Made by a program: the position numbers and the translations under genes
Part shown: positions 24,271-35,743 of the stretch, piece after piece
Numbering within the stretch: the stretch's first letter is position 1
Layout of the letters: every line of letters begins with the position of its first letter
Assembly (NCBI GenBank): GCA_036245805.1
Contig: BTRK01000006.1
Span: forward strand, 23,654,365 to 23,718,364
Length of the DNA stretch: 64,000 bases
Source of the DNA: Pristionchus mayeri
Taxonomy: Eukaryota > Nematoda > Chromadorea > Rhabditida > Neodiplogasteridae
Reading direction: 5' to 3'
The notes under the pieces: generated by a model
Told to the model about the DNA's origin: nothing
Database searches by the model: none
The model's input: only the letters and a program-made list of their open reading frames with translations

Positions 24271-25536
24271 TTAGGTTGGAACAAAAGTTTTGCACGATTT
24301 CGGCCATGAAGTTTGAAATTGCTTAAAAGGCTTCACTTTAATCGGGTCGATCTAACCGGATAGTATATATTTAGGGACTATTTGTAAAATATATCCGCTA
24401 CTTCGAATCGAATCCTGCTCTGAGGGTTTGCGAAAAAAAGCAGGTTTCGTTAAATGTGAAATTTTTGAGTGACATGGACATTTGTTTACCACGCTCCTAT
24501 TCGGACAGAAAAAATCATTGTATCATCTTACATGGTGAAGTGAAAAGCCCGTTGGCAGTTCTCTCTAAATGTATGTAGGATCTAATGGTTGCTTTAATTT
24601 AGCAAGGTTTACAGACCATTAAATTCCAGCATTCGAGAAATAACGTTACTCAATGGATTGCTGTTATTGCCTCGACAATCAATTATGCTGGATTGGTCTT
24701 AAGTGCTTTTACATACACTACCTTGGGGCTTTGTAACATAAAGAAACGCTGGAGCATACCCTTTTCCACTCCTAGAAAATTAATATTTTCTGAAATTTTT
24801 GAATCATGGTCATCACAGACAAAATATTGAAATTCGGTGTACCTTGTTCGAGTCGATCTCCTCAAAAGGAAGCTATCCCCTGACTCGACCAAGCCAATAA
24901 GTGATGTAGTAAGAGTTGCTTGTTTATTTAACCATATAAAATCTAAGCTTCCTTCTATGCTGGAAACATGCCATTCATGGAAACATCAATTTCGACACTC
25001 TAATATCAGTATCTGAGTATGCAAAATTGCATTTTCTAATAGAAGCATTGTATGTCCACACGAAAATAATTGTGAGCTTACCATGGAAGGTACTTAAAGT
25101 TAAAATGTATTTGAGATCGATAGACTTACGGCTACGGGTATGCAGTGAAGGCAACTAATTCAAACCAAGCCCCTTTTGACGCGAGATCAAAACTGACCAA
25201 GTTTCTGGAATTCCATTTGTGGTGATTCCCATTTCCATACTATTTTATGATGCCTGTTCATCACACTTTCCAAATATACTTTGATATTTGCATTATCATC
25301 GATATCCATACAGAGCAGACCCCAAAAGTATGTAGTTCAGTTCTCTAATGAAGTAACTTTGACTTTCAAATGTCGCCACAATATCAAATGGTATAGGTAA
25401 TACTGATGTGTGATAGAAAGAGTATCCAAGCCCTCAACGAATACATGAAACAAAATTAAATAATTTTGAAAATAAATGACAGAGTATGCTAGAAACGAAA
25501 ATGTGAAAATCGTGCAAAACTTTTGTTCCAACCTGA
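24271..25536 (-). mobile_element. Decayed mariner-size transposon with TA duplication
   Basis: Terminal inverted repeats of about 27 bp (TTAGGTTGGAACAAAAGTTT at 24271 and its complement ending at 25536, one mismatch near the tip) are flanked by TA on both sides. The 1,266-bp length equals a full mariner. The minus strand keeps only a faint match to the transposase region around the third catalytic Asp (about 25160-25125, broken by stops). An old, inactive copy or a MITE derivative; the autonomous source is not in the window. Confidence 0.82.
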
Positions 25537-28500
25537 TACATTCGGAATAGGAGGATTAATAGGAGGAGAGGCTATTCGCCCTGCGGGTTATTCTCCCTGT
25601 TATTACTTTGGTATGGCCGATATGAGTGGATAAGCTGGGGGAATAGGGAGATGGTCGAGAATGGAAAAGGGAATGAAAACAGATTGAAACAGAGGATGAT
25701 CGTAATGTGAAGTGAAAGCTGAGATCTCGAGAGATCTCACACTGAGGCGAGAGAATTCTCCTCTCTTATCACTCATCCCCTAATTTTGATGGATGAGCTG
25801 CCTCCAACTTGAGTGAGGTCAGCATAGCCTAATGTTATCATTGGAAGAGAAGTGAAGAGAAAAGGACTGATCGTGCAGATATCTCACTTGTTTCTCACAT
25901 ACTCATAATACATATATGGACTGCAACAGTAGGGAAAGAGGGAGATGAGGGTTCAGAAGGAGGAATTCCGGAATGGAATTGATACCAGAATGAGATCAGA
26001 AACAAGAGGGGAGATCAAGGGGAAGAAGAGGCGTAAGCCCCCTTGCAATCAGAAAAGAGGCGAATCGAAGAAGGGAAAATCGAGTCGACATGATTGCACC
26101 AGGGCAAAAAGAGGAAAGACGCTTGGAGGTTCACCATTGTGTTCCACCTCTCTTGACTCTGTCCGATTAGAACTACCGTATCTTACTAATCAGTGATTCT
26201 TAGGAGGGCAGAAAAGTAAACTTGCACGATGTCTCTCATACGGGGAGTGATGCTTGATTAATCGTCTCCGCATAACTCGGGAGGGAGGAGGGGGAGGGGG
26301 GGGGAGAGGATACCCCGGAGGGAGAAGAGATGTCCTCCTCTGATAGGAGATGTGTGAGGACTACTAGTAGTGACACCTCCATCATTCCTAGACTACTGAA
26401 AGTATGAATCTGGCTGGGAAAAAACGAGAGATAGCTCATATAAAATTCAGGAAGCGAGGTAGGGAACCAGGGCCACTTCCATTGCTGGGGAGGGGAACGA
26501 TCCCTTCGCATTTCGAAGGAGCATGAGAGAAGTGGAGTGAATGGATACGTCTCTTTCATGGAAGTCAGAGACAAGAGAGAAGCAACCATCTAGATACTAT
26601 TTACAGGAAAGCAGCTCGGTATAGAAGAGAAGGAGAAAGAGCACAGCCAATTATCGCCCATAAAGTAGGAAAAGAGGAGAGGAGTAATAGAGTAAAGGAC
26701 TGCGAGTTGGATGGAATGGGCACTGAAACTTTCCAGAATTTAGCTCCAAGCGACGAATTAACCCTATCTCTCTTACTGGGTGAGACCCGCGAGATCGAAT
26801 TACAGAGGGAGACAAGCTTACTGCGAGACAAGGTGGAGTAGTAACACTTGTCGTGTTCGATGTAGACCCGATGGGCGGTAACCCGAACCGTGTATTCTCG
26901 CGAGAAGGAACAAGAGTGAAAGTAGTCATCATCTCATTATACACTTGTATGGATGGGAGGGACTATGATTCCATTGGATCGCCCTTTGATCCAAGGGAAT
27001 TTGCGCGAAAATGATGCCCGAATGGCGTGAATACTGTAGAAGAGAAGGGGGAGACAAGGTCATCGGGATTATCGCCCTGTCGAACAGAGGGGAAACCATG
27101 AGACCCGTTAGAATTCAAGGCGATTTCCATCGTAATAATCTGCAGACAAGTAAACAAGTTGTAAGTGAGCCACAAACAAGCGAGACTTGAACGGGGAGGA
27201 CCTCTAGATGTCTCCCGTCGTCCATCCCTTCCTTCCCATCCAGAACTGACCCCGCCCATTATGATTACCCTGGCCACGCCCATTTGCAGAACAAATGAGA
27301 GATGGGCATTGAATGGGCGGATGAATGAGGAGAGATACCCTGGCTGAAAGGGGCTTACTGGTTGGAGGAATGCGCGAAAGAAACAAATGACCGAGATCCA
27401 GCCTGGGCCTATTGTCATAATCGAAACGATTGGAGCATCAAAGGGAAGATCAGACGATGGATGAAGAAAAGTCGAGCGTGGACGAGAGAAAAGGGCGAAG
27501 AGATTGAGTGAGGGGGGAGAGGGGGAGAGGGCACCAGTAATTGTAAGTTGCCCGGAATAATTGAGGATTCGCGAGCTGAGAAAGCAAGGAGAAAAGCGCC
27601 TTTCTCGGTTTAATTCCTCCTTGAAATTTCGTAAAAGAGCAGAAATCGGCGCCTTCTCAGTCTCATCCAAAAGACAAAAAGGAAGAGAAAAAAAGTAAAT
27701 TAGCCTGGTCGTGTCGATAAGATCGGTTTAATTGCATGCGAAAGGTTCGGCATTTGAGAGAAGATTCGAAGGAGCGACCATAACCTTTCCCCTGAGTGCT
27801 ACCGTTACTGAGTAACTCGGTAAGTAACTCGCAAAAAGGAGTAAGTAATTTTGCGCGAACACGCGAACTTTCGTCCAAATGGAATGGAATTAGCTGCGGA
27901 GGGGTAGATGAGTTTCAACGAGGAAGGAAAAGAACGGAGAAGTGTAGAAGTTATTACGGACTGACGATGACGTAAAAATATACATCCTTTCATAAGCTTT
28001 GCCGACTTTTCAGTGGAACTGATATATCGAGTATCATGGGTGATCAAATACTGGCTAGAGGATGGCGATGAATATGAAAATAGAGATATTATGGGGGAGG
28101 ATAGATACTATCATGAAATGACTAATCGAAATGAAGAGCATTCAAATGATCTTTTATTGATTCAGAGACAACCTTGTAGAATGAAGGATCGCAAACATTG
28201 GTCTGAAGCAGGAGGGTTCATTCATTCCTCACACTCACTCCCTCTAATCACCTCTCCTCTTCCATCTTCCAATCATCTTCACTCTCATCATTTCTCAGGC
28301 TGGCAGCAGTGACTCGAGTCTTCCTCATCTTCAACGAGCAATGACCCGAAAACCAGGGCTCTCTCCCTTCCACACACTCTCTCGTCGCCAGAGAGACAAT
28401 GGATACTGACCGGGTGCAGTTGTAAACGTACTACTGTGGTCAAGAGGGAAGGGAGTCAATGAGTCGTGGAGACCCCTCATGGATCCTCTGCCTGTGAGGA

Positions 28501-31500
28501 CAAGCGAGGGAATCCGGAAGGAGCAGAAACCACAACAGCAAGAGGATACTCCCATCAAACGGCACTAAGAATTCTAGTTAAAAAACTTTTGCAGATTTTT
28601 CCCAATATGAGCTATTGCCGTCGGTGAAAATGAAGTTGGAGAGGGCAGGAAAAGTGCGAGGAATACGAGGGAGCAGATGAAATAAACAAACACGCGGATG
28701 AGAGGAAACGAAAAGGCAGAGGAAAAGAGAGGAGGATTCGGATTTGATTTGCACGCAAAGGAAAGGGAAGTGCACTAGAGAACTCGAGTCAGTCCTGCAT
28801 GAAAGTGAGCTGCGAGAGTGGGGGAAACCGTAATAATTGAGAGGAAGCATTCATTTCATTTTGGAGCAGCGTCTTCTTTCCTCGTCTTGAGATGGAAAGA
28901 AGAGCACAGTTCGAACGGAGAAATTAGCTGTAGTTTTTCTTCCGCTAGCATTTCCAGGATTCAAGAGTTTCCACCATTCGAGTGGAAATGACGTCACGGA
29001 GGGAAGAGGATGAAGTGATAGCATAATCTGTGCAATGAACCGAGAGAATCGGAGATATCTCTTTAGCACAGAAAGAGGGAATATCTATGTGAGATTTAAT
29101 CAAAAAGACTGCGCGCGCAAGTCAAAACGAGTTATGAATTTTTGATTAGCAAACGAAGGAAACTCGAAGGAAAAGAGTCTGTGACTGGTCTCAAACAGTT
29201 GAGTGTATTCTCAGTGGTTGAGGCAGATCTGGAAAGTAAGAGGCAATTGATCCCAGAAGGGAGAACTCACTCTCTCACTGAAACCGAACACTCCCATGTA
29301 GGCTGAAGACGCGTAATTTGAAACGGTATCGACCCTCTCCCAATCATCCAATCTGTCTCCCCCTTCAAAGGTAATCCACCGATTGCCCGAGGGCACAGAA
29401 GCCCCACCTTACTCTAATTTTCAGCTTAGCTTCGATCCGTTTTCGAGGTAATGGCAGCGGGCAATAGAGGGAGAGAAGGGTGGGGGGAGGGGGGGGGGGT
29501 ACAGGGAAGGGTCTCGTATCGAGTATCGATGACCTATCGATGACACTGTTAGCTCATCCAACTGTAATTATACGGGAAGAAGAGGGGAGGGGAGTAATCT
29601 GTACTGACTCTTCCTTCCTCATCACCTCACCACGTTCTGGATACTAATTGAGAGAGAGAGAGCCGGGGATTAGGAGGGAGACCGTGAATTGACGAGTGTG
29701 TGAAAACTCGCGGTGAATTGTAAACGAAAACGTGCTAATCTGGGGGAGTTTACACGAGTGCAACGCTTCCTTTTCTGGAGGCAACCAAAAATTTGGGAAA
29801 GAGAGATTCGTGGGATTAAATCTGGCTGAAATTGGAGCTCTGGAAGCAAAGCCTCTCCACTATTATGACTGCGAATTCGTGTCTCTCGAGTCAATTTGGG
29901 CGAGGTCGAGCCATCGAGTGATATCTGATAGCCTATCCCCCTACTATCACTCACTACTCTCGAGTGGAGAGACTGTTTGGGGCGAATTACAGTTACACAG
30001 AGACACTCTCGCTCCCTCGAAGGAGATCGCATTTCGGAGAGAGGGGGATAATCACAGACCGAGACATTCCTTCGTACGAGGGAATGGCATCCGTGCACAC
30101 TTGCTTCCAGGAGACTCCCATGCTCTCTGGATGTTCTTATTGTTAGTGGAAAGGATGTTCCCATAGTCTCTATCCTCAAGGTGTCCTATTCGATATCGCA
30201 GTTCCCACTTGGACGGCAGATGATCTTCTTCCTCCTCTTCATCTTGCTTCTAATCCAATTCTGTGGCACAATATCGACACTCAAGTGGTTCTGAGAATCG
30301 TCTCAAAAAGAGCACCGGATGGAAGGGGTAAAGAACCCCGCCAAGTGGGCGTTGATTGAGAGGCCGATGACCTACCTAGGGAGAGACAATGGAAAATGAA
30401 GAGGTCGGATTAGTGATTCCCTCCCCGGATATGAGATATTGTGAGCAAACCGAGGGGTCACTGGGAAATTCTAGCGCTTCCTTCCTGGGAAGAAGAATGG
30501 ATATTCTGAACAGAAGAAGGGGAGATTTGGGAACGGAAAGTCGAGGAAATTGATGCCGAAAAGAGTAGCGGAGTGTGGCTTTTCTTCGTCCTCCTCGAGA
30601 TCAGTCAAGTGTGACGGAGTGAATCCATTTAGAGAAGAGCTCTGTCTGGAACGGCCAGCAGTTTTCCCTTTCTAGGTTTCAATCCTATCATCGTTGTGTA
30701 TGCTTCATATTGTTTGTGATTTCGCTATTTTTTTCCGAATCTATCGATTGAAAAAGGCGTCAAGTAAAAATACAAACACAGAGCCTTATATTTCTCCAGT
30801 ACTAATTTGCAACGTATGGTCTTCTTGACTAATTAGAAGATGACTCCAGCAGTCTCTCAATGACTGTTTTGTTCTCGAGGAGGGGGAGGGGAGGGGGGAG
30901 GGGGGATGACTCCCCTCATGGACTCTTGACTACTCGAGAGGCGACGATCCATTGATGACAGCTGCTCAGAAATATGGGAAGGAATAAAAAGGAGTTGTGC
31001 AGGGACTCGAAGCTGAATTCCAGTGCGCAACACTACACTCGACCTGTTGTTGTCACCTGATTGTTATGCTTGCAAAGCTTGTTTCCAAGCACGTCAGGCG
31101 GAAGATTTAGGTTAATACTCATTGATATTCAAAAAAATAAGTTTGTTATCACTTCTTTAATAATCTTCTATGTTGGATATGACAGTGAGAACAGCGTAAC
31201 CGAATGGGCATACCATCGTAACTCTTCCTTTCTTTCCTCGCTGCAATCATTCATCCGATGGCTAATTCACAAATAATTCACACGCCTGGAGTGGAAACAC
31301 ACAATAGAAAGGGATGGAGTAATGAGATAATTACAGGACAAATAACGGACAAGTTGAGCATCACAACACTCCCACGTTTCATCCCTGTTGGATTAATTTT
31401 TCATCATTCGATATCACGATTGGGTGATGCATTCCGATCTTCGTTTCATAAGACGACTTGCAAAGGGGAATCTAATCGGATGAGTGAGTAAGGGATCGAT

Positions 31501-32547
31501 TGGGTCTGCATCGGACCCGATGTCCATCCACTTGCGTCAGCATCTACTCCTAATCCTCTTAGAGCCCGTGATGGAATTCGTGAGAATGACGAGTCAATAG
31601 GCTTAGGGTGATCTGCTTCACGAGGCATCTCGTCATCCTCCCATATAAAATGAGAAGAAGAATCACACCCAATGGATGATGCTGCAGTAATCATTCACAG
31701 CACTGCATCCTTCAGAAGGATTGTGCTCATGATGCTCATTCCGACCCCATCCTCTACTCTTCCGATCGCTCTCCATTCACATTCCAACGCCTTGTTAGGA
31801 CTGGCCATGATAAGAACCAATTGACGGTCAATTATGAGCACATGTCGAATTCATTACATTCTGTCAACGAAACGATAAATATCGACGTTTCAAACTTGAA
31901 TCTTCGAGTAGCTCTGACTTCTTGAAATTTGAAGGACGCATAGTTAAGTTTTGTAGTCAATTCAATTGCAGACACTTGTGCGACTATTGTTTGATAAGGG
32001 GTTCTTAGAGGGGGAAGCTCTCATCGATCATCCCCTCTCTCCTTCCTCAGATTGCAGTGTCAGCAAGGTGTGATGCCCTGATAAGGACGATAAGCGAGAA
32101 GTGGGCGAGGAATGTCACGGTTTTTGAGGGCACTGTTATGATCTCCTCACCTCACCTCCCAAGCCTCTCACTCTTTGCGAACCAACTCTTTGGATGAAGC
32201 TTTTCATGTGCTAGCTAATCAGCGTTGAGTGACACTATGGACTCAGGGAATTTCAAGAGTGAGAATATTGCCCCCATTGTGCACAAATCGTGTCTACTTG
32301 CCTGCAAAGTAGTCTTCAGTCGATTGCATTTTTTCACTGATAACCTCCTCCTCTCCTATCTCAGTAGTCTCTTCATTGAGATCTTTACTCTGATTTGTAA
32401 GCCTCGTTCGAACCTTAACTCTTTGTCTAGAATGCCATCTTCAATTTGAAATGTTGAGATTCGCCAGATTGTACACAACCTTTGAATCAACATCATCTCA
32501 ACAACTCTCTTCTTCAGAATAGGCCCGTCTAAATCCCCGTCGGGAGA
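25537..32547. other. 7-kb gene-poor, purine-rich intergenic region
   Basis: I see no exon here that combines plausible splice sites, codon bias and a recognisable family. Several long open frames exist (235 codons at 27670-26963 minus; 169 and 144 codons overlapping on opposite strands at about 29670-30180). They overlap on both strands and have low-complexity composition from GA/TC-rich DNA. There are G-runs at about 26290, 29490 and 30885. It lies between the menorin gene (transcribed leftward) and the CUB gene (rightward), so divergent regulatory sequence is likely, but none can be named. Confidence 0.5.
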
Positions 32548-34576
32548 ATGAGGGCCTCGTTCTTCGTTCTTCTGTTCCTTGGCTTCATTTCCATCGAAGG
32601 GAAAGTGACCTCCCAGATGAGATCATTCTCAGGTCAGTTCATAATACACCCAATTAAATTTTGAAAATGATTAGGATTATCTTATCTGAATGTTCTTCTT
32701 GTACTAATTATAAATAGTGCAGGCCCCCGTGGAGGACTTGGTTCTCCTTCCTTCCCCGATCAATACCCGAATGAGTTCCAGGATACTGCCATCATCCAGG
32801 TATCACTTTATCAAAATTTCACAACATTGCGTGATCAGATGACTCTCTATGGATTCACGACTCGTCTTTCAATCATTCCTTCTCAGTTGGGTTCTGGCTA
32901 CACCACCGACTACATCATCCACCTCGATTTCCTCGTTTTCCAACTCGAGAATTTGTACGACACCGTGGACATCTTCGATGGCAACTCCACTGATCCCGCA
33001 GACAACATCGCAAAGTGAGACATCACCCCATCCTTTAGCCTTTCCCTGCACTGTTATAATCCCGGACTATTGAATGATCCGGCTGATTAGAACTAATGGT
33101 CGTCGTTGTTTTGACGTCCCTCGTAAAGATTTCGCCCCCCTCCGCATGACTTTCCATGTGTGAATCGTGGTCCTGAGTGTGATGAGAGTGCGGGTGCTCA
33201 AAGTACAGTTCGAACAACATAAGGAAAGTGCAGGTTGACTGGAAACATGACTGGTCGAACGTATCAATCTGATGGGCCCGTTCTGACGATTCTCTTCAAG
33301 ACGGATCTCACTGGACAGAGGGATGGATTCTATGTCCGATGGACTGCAGTCAAGAGTGAGTACAGAAAGAAGATCCTCGAAAGGAGGGCATAAATTGCAG
33401 AGGGCGAGTCGTACTCTGCTCCCAAGACATGCGACAACCTGATCATCTCGGAGAACAGTAAGTTTTTTCATAATAAAATTCTTGAAAGCCGTTCGTCCTC
33501 CTCAATGATTCTTCTGCAGCTGGCTATGGTCTGATCTACTCTCCTGGATACGTGGGAAACTACCCCGATTCGATATCGTGCTCGTGGACACTCGAAGCTG
33601 GAGTGGCACAGAAGGTACACTGAAAGAAGAACTTACGAGTGAAATTATAAAATGCAGGTTCTCCTCATTTTCTATGCATACGAGACGGAGGATTGCTACG
33701 ACGTCCTCTCCTTCTATGATGGATCCATAATCAATGCCAACAAGAGATCCAAGTAAGAATAACCTAAATTTTATTTTAAAAAACTGCAAAAGAACGTAGG
33801 GGGCACCCGGAGTTGAACCGGGGACCTCTCGATCTGCAGTCGAATGCTCTGCCACTGAGCTATACCCCCGAGCGATGCTTTGAGAAAGGGCGGCTCATTT
33901 GTTGGTCAACAATGCCTGTCCTCTTTCGCTATCTCCTCGTGTCTCTTCTCTCCCGCCTGGTCAAAGCAAATAAGTGACAGTCTAATAGTTGGCGATTCTC
34001 TCTCGTGGTTTGCTCGCGGACGCCGTTTCCCATACGGGGGTATAGCTCAGTGGCAGAGCATTCGACTGCAGATCGAGAGGTCCCCGGTTCAACTCCGGGT
34101 GCCCCCTACGTTCTTTTGCTGATCTTGATTCTCAGGGGAATGTGCGGCGACATCGTCAATCCTACAACTGAAGCGGCGTTCGTGCTGTCCACGGGATCTA
34201 AGTTCTCACTCGTCAGTTTCCCTCGATCATTGGACCATTCACGGAATATTACGACTCGTTGTTCTCTATCAGTCGAGTAGACATTGAGTGGATTACACAA
34301 TCAGACAACAAGTCATCGATGTATGAGTGATAGAATGGAATTGTGAACTCTGTACCAATAACAGATTAACGATAGTCCAATAACGATAGTCTCTTCACTC
34401 ACTCCCTTCAGGTCTTCACTTCCGATATGACTAAGAACTACGCGGGATTCACAGCAGTCTTCCGCTACGTCTCTGCTTCGGAGACAATCAACGGCGACTT
34501 CAACAGAATGGACTGGACTCCTTCCAAGATCGATCGACACCCCAAGATGATCAAGCCCCCCAAGACCCCTCTCTAG
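32548..34576 (+). CDS. Secreted protein with two CUB domains
   Basis: Nine exons (32548-32632, 32723-32799, 32887-33014, 33234-33355, 33401-33457, 33520-33614, 33658-33752, 34136-34211, 34412-34576) encode 299 aa. It opens with a signal peptide (MRASFFVLLFLGFISIEG). CUB 1 (about residues 30-140) has the core YDTVDIFDGN and ends GFYVRWTAV, but contains no cysteines. CUB 2 (about 150-270) has the usual four (TCDNL, SCSW, DCYDVL, MCGD), the SPGYVGNYP entry motif and the closing GFTAVFRY. A basic, proline-containing tail follows. CUB domains are extracellular protein- or sugar-binding modules; ligand and role are unknown. Intron 7 contains two tRNA-Cys genes in opposite orientation. Confidence 0.93.
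33798..33869 (-). tRNA. tRNA-Cys (GCA anticodon)
   Basis: A 72-nt cloverleaf on the minus strand. The acceptor stem GGGGGTA/TGCCCCC is fully paired, the D arm is GCTC...GAGC, the anticodon stem-loop is TTCGA-CTGCAGA-TCGAG with anticodon GCA, and the T arm is CCCGGTTCAACTCCGGG. No intron. It sits in intron 7 of the CUB gene on the opposite strand and is identical to the second copy at 34036. Confidence 0.96.
34036..34107 (+). tRNA. tRNA-Cys (GCA anticodon), second copy in opposite orientation
   Basis: Identical in sequence to the minus-strand copy at 33798-33869, with the same complete cloverleaf and GCA anticodon. It points away from its partner. About 14 bp of 3' flank (TACGTTCTTTTGC) is also shared, so the two form an inverted duplication of gene plus 3' flank. 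It lies 28 bp upstream of CUB-gene exon 8. Confidence 0.96.
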
Positions 34577-35743
34577 ACTGTCTGAGGACAGAGTTTAGGG
34601 GCTGAGTTCAGCTAAATGAAGCGCGATAAAGCGCATTGCATGTACAGCATCAGAAGTATCTGAAAGCATACTGTAAATAGTGTAGATTAAACTGCATTCG
34701 TAGTGCTGGTCTCGGAGCAGACAAACTACAGAGGGGCGAGAGACGTTGTGCGTGACTTTGTCTGTTGAAAACAATGAATGCTGATCATAAGAGGAGAGTT
34801 TTGAGTGAGAGTATTTCTTCTCCCTTCATTCGCCTTTTGTGCCGATGTGTTGTGGTCACATTTTTTGTTGCAGAACGTTTTCAATTGTGTTCCGCGTATT
34901 GGGAGACCACATATGTAGCACGAGAGTATATTGATCCCCCAGTCCCTCCCACTGTAGTAATCGGGTAGAATCCATTCCTCCTGCTTGTATTGGCTACCAT
35001 TTCAGGCGTATTTTCGGAGTTGTTATCATTCCCTCTTTGCCATAGTTTTCATTCGGTTATTCGAGAAGGAAAGAGTTCACCTTCGATAAACTGATAAGAG
35101 AGATAGAGAGAAAGGAGAAAACTGTGCTCTTCTTCTTGGGGAATCGATGATTGTTTCTCATCGTGATCTTGTAATTCGTCCCCTTCTTCTTCCGTCCTTG
35201 ACCATTCAGGGAAGGAGCCCATCCTTGTGAAGTTCACATGATCACTCAATTCAATCGCACACCTTGTTTTCGGTTCCCTTTCTCCTCCTCTACTTTGTAT
35301 CATGTGCTTGAACTGCTTCCTTTTCCATTTTCTTCATCCTCTTTATTTCATTGCCCATTTTGTAATCGGCTTTTTTTGCTAGCGATCGTCAATTTTGTTC
35401 ATCGAATTTTCCGATCACTGAGGCGTTCCTTCACCATAGATCCTTCACTGGATTACACTACTCTGCTCTCTTCGACCCTATTCCCAAGGAGCCACGCCTA
35501 AATTGCTCTAACCCTCCAATATTTACGTGTTTACTAGACGTAATTCACACTCCGCGTGCTCCATCCTTGGTTTCTCTCTCCTTTAATGGTAATCAAAATA
35601 GCGTAGAGTAGAAGGGAAGGGAAGGGAAGGGAACATATGAGAGCGAGCACGCGATATTCTCTTTGTTTGTTTCGTCTCTCGATTATTCAGACGAGCATTC
35701 GACCCTTCCTTCCACTGAATCTCCCAATCTTCCAGACTCCAAA
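34577..35743. other. Intergenic region between CUB gene and acyl-CoA synthetase-like gene
   Basis: No supported coding exon in 1.17 kb. It contains the CUB-gene 3' region, pyrimidine-rich DNA (about 35250-35500) and a short AAGGG repeat at about 35610-35632. A splice-acceptor-like CTTCCAG stands 9 nt before the downstream start codon, consistent with trans-splicing. Confidence 0.5.

Noticed and set aside
26963..27670. 235-codon open frame on the minus strand
   Set aside because: Lies in purine-rich DNA with low stop frequency, has no family resemblance, no strong start or splice context, and overlaps plus-strand frames. Composition explains it.
29670..30180. Overlapping 169-codon (minus) and 144-codon (plus) open frames
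   Set aside because: Both strands are open over the same DNA, neither matches a family, and codon patterns look like compositional artefact.
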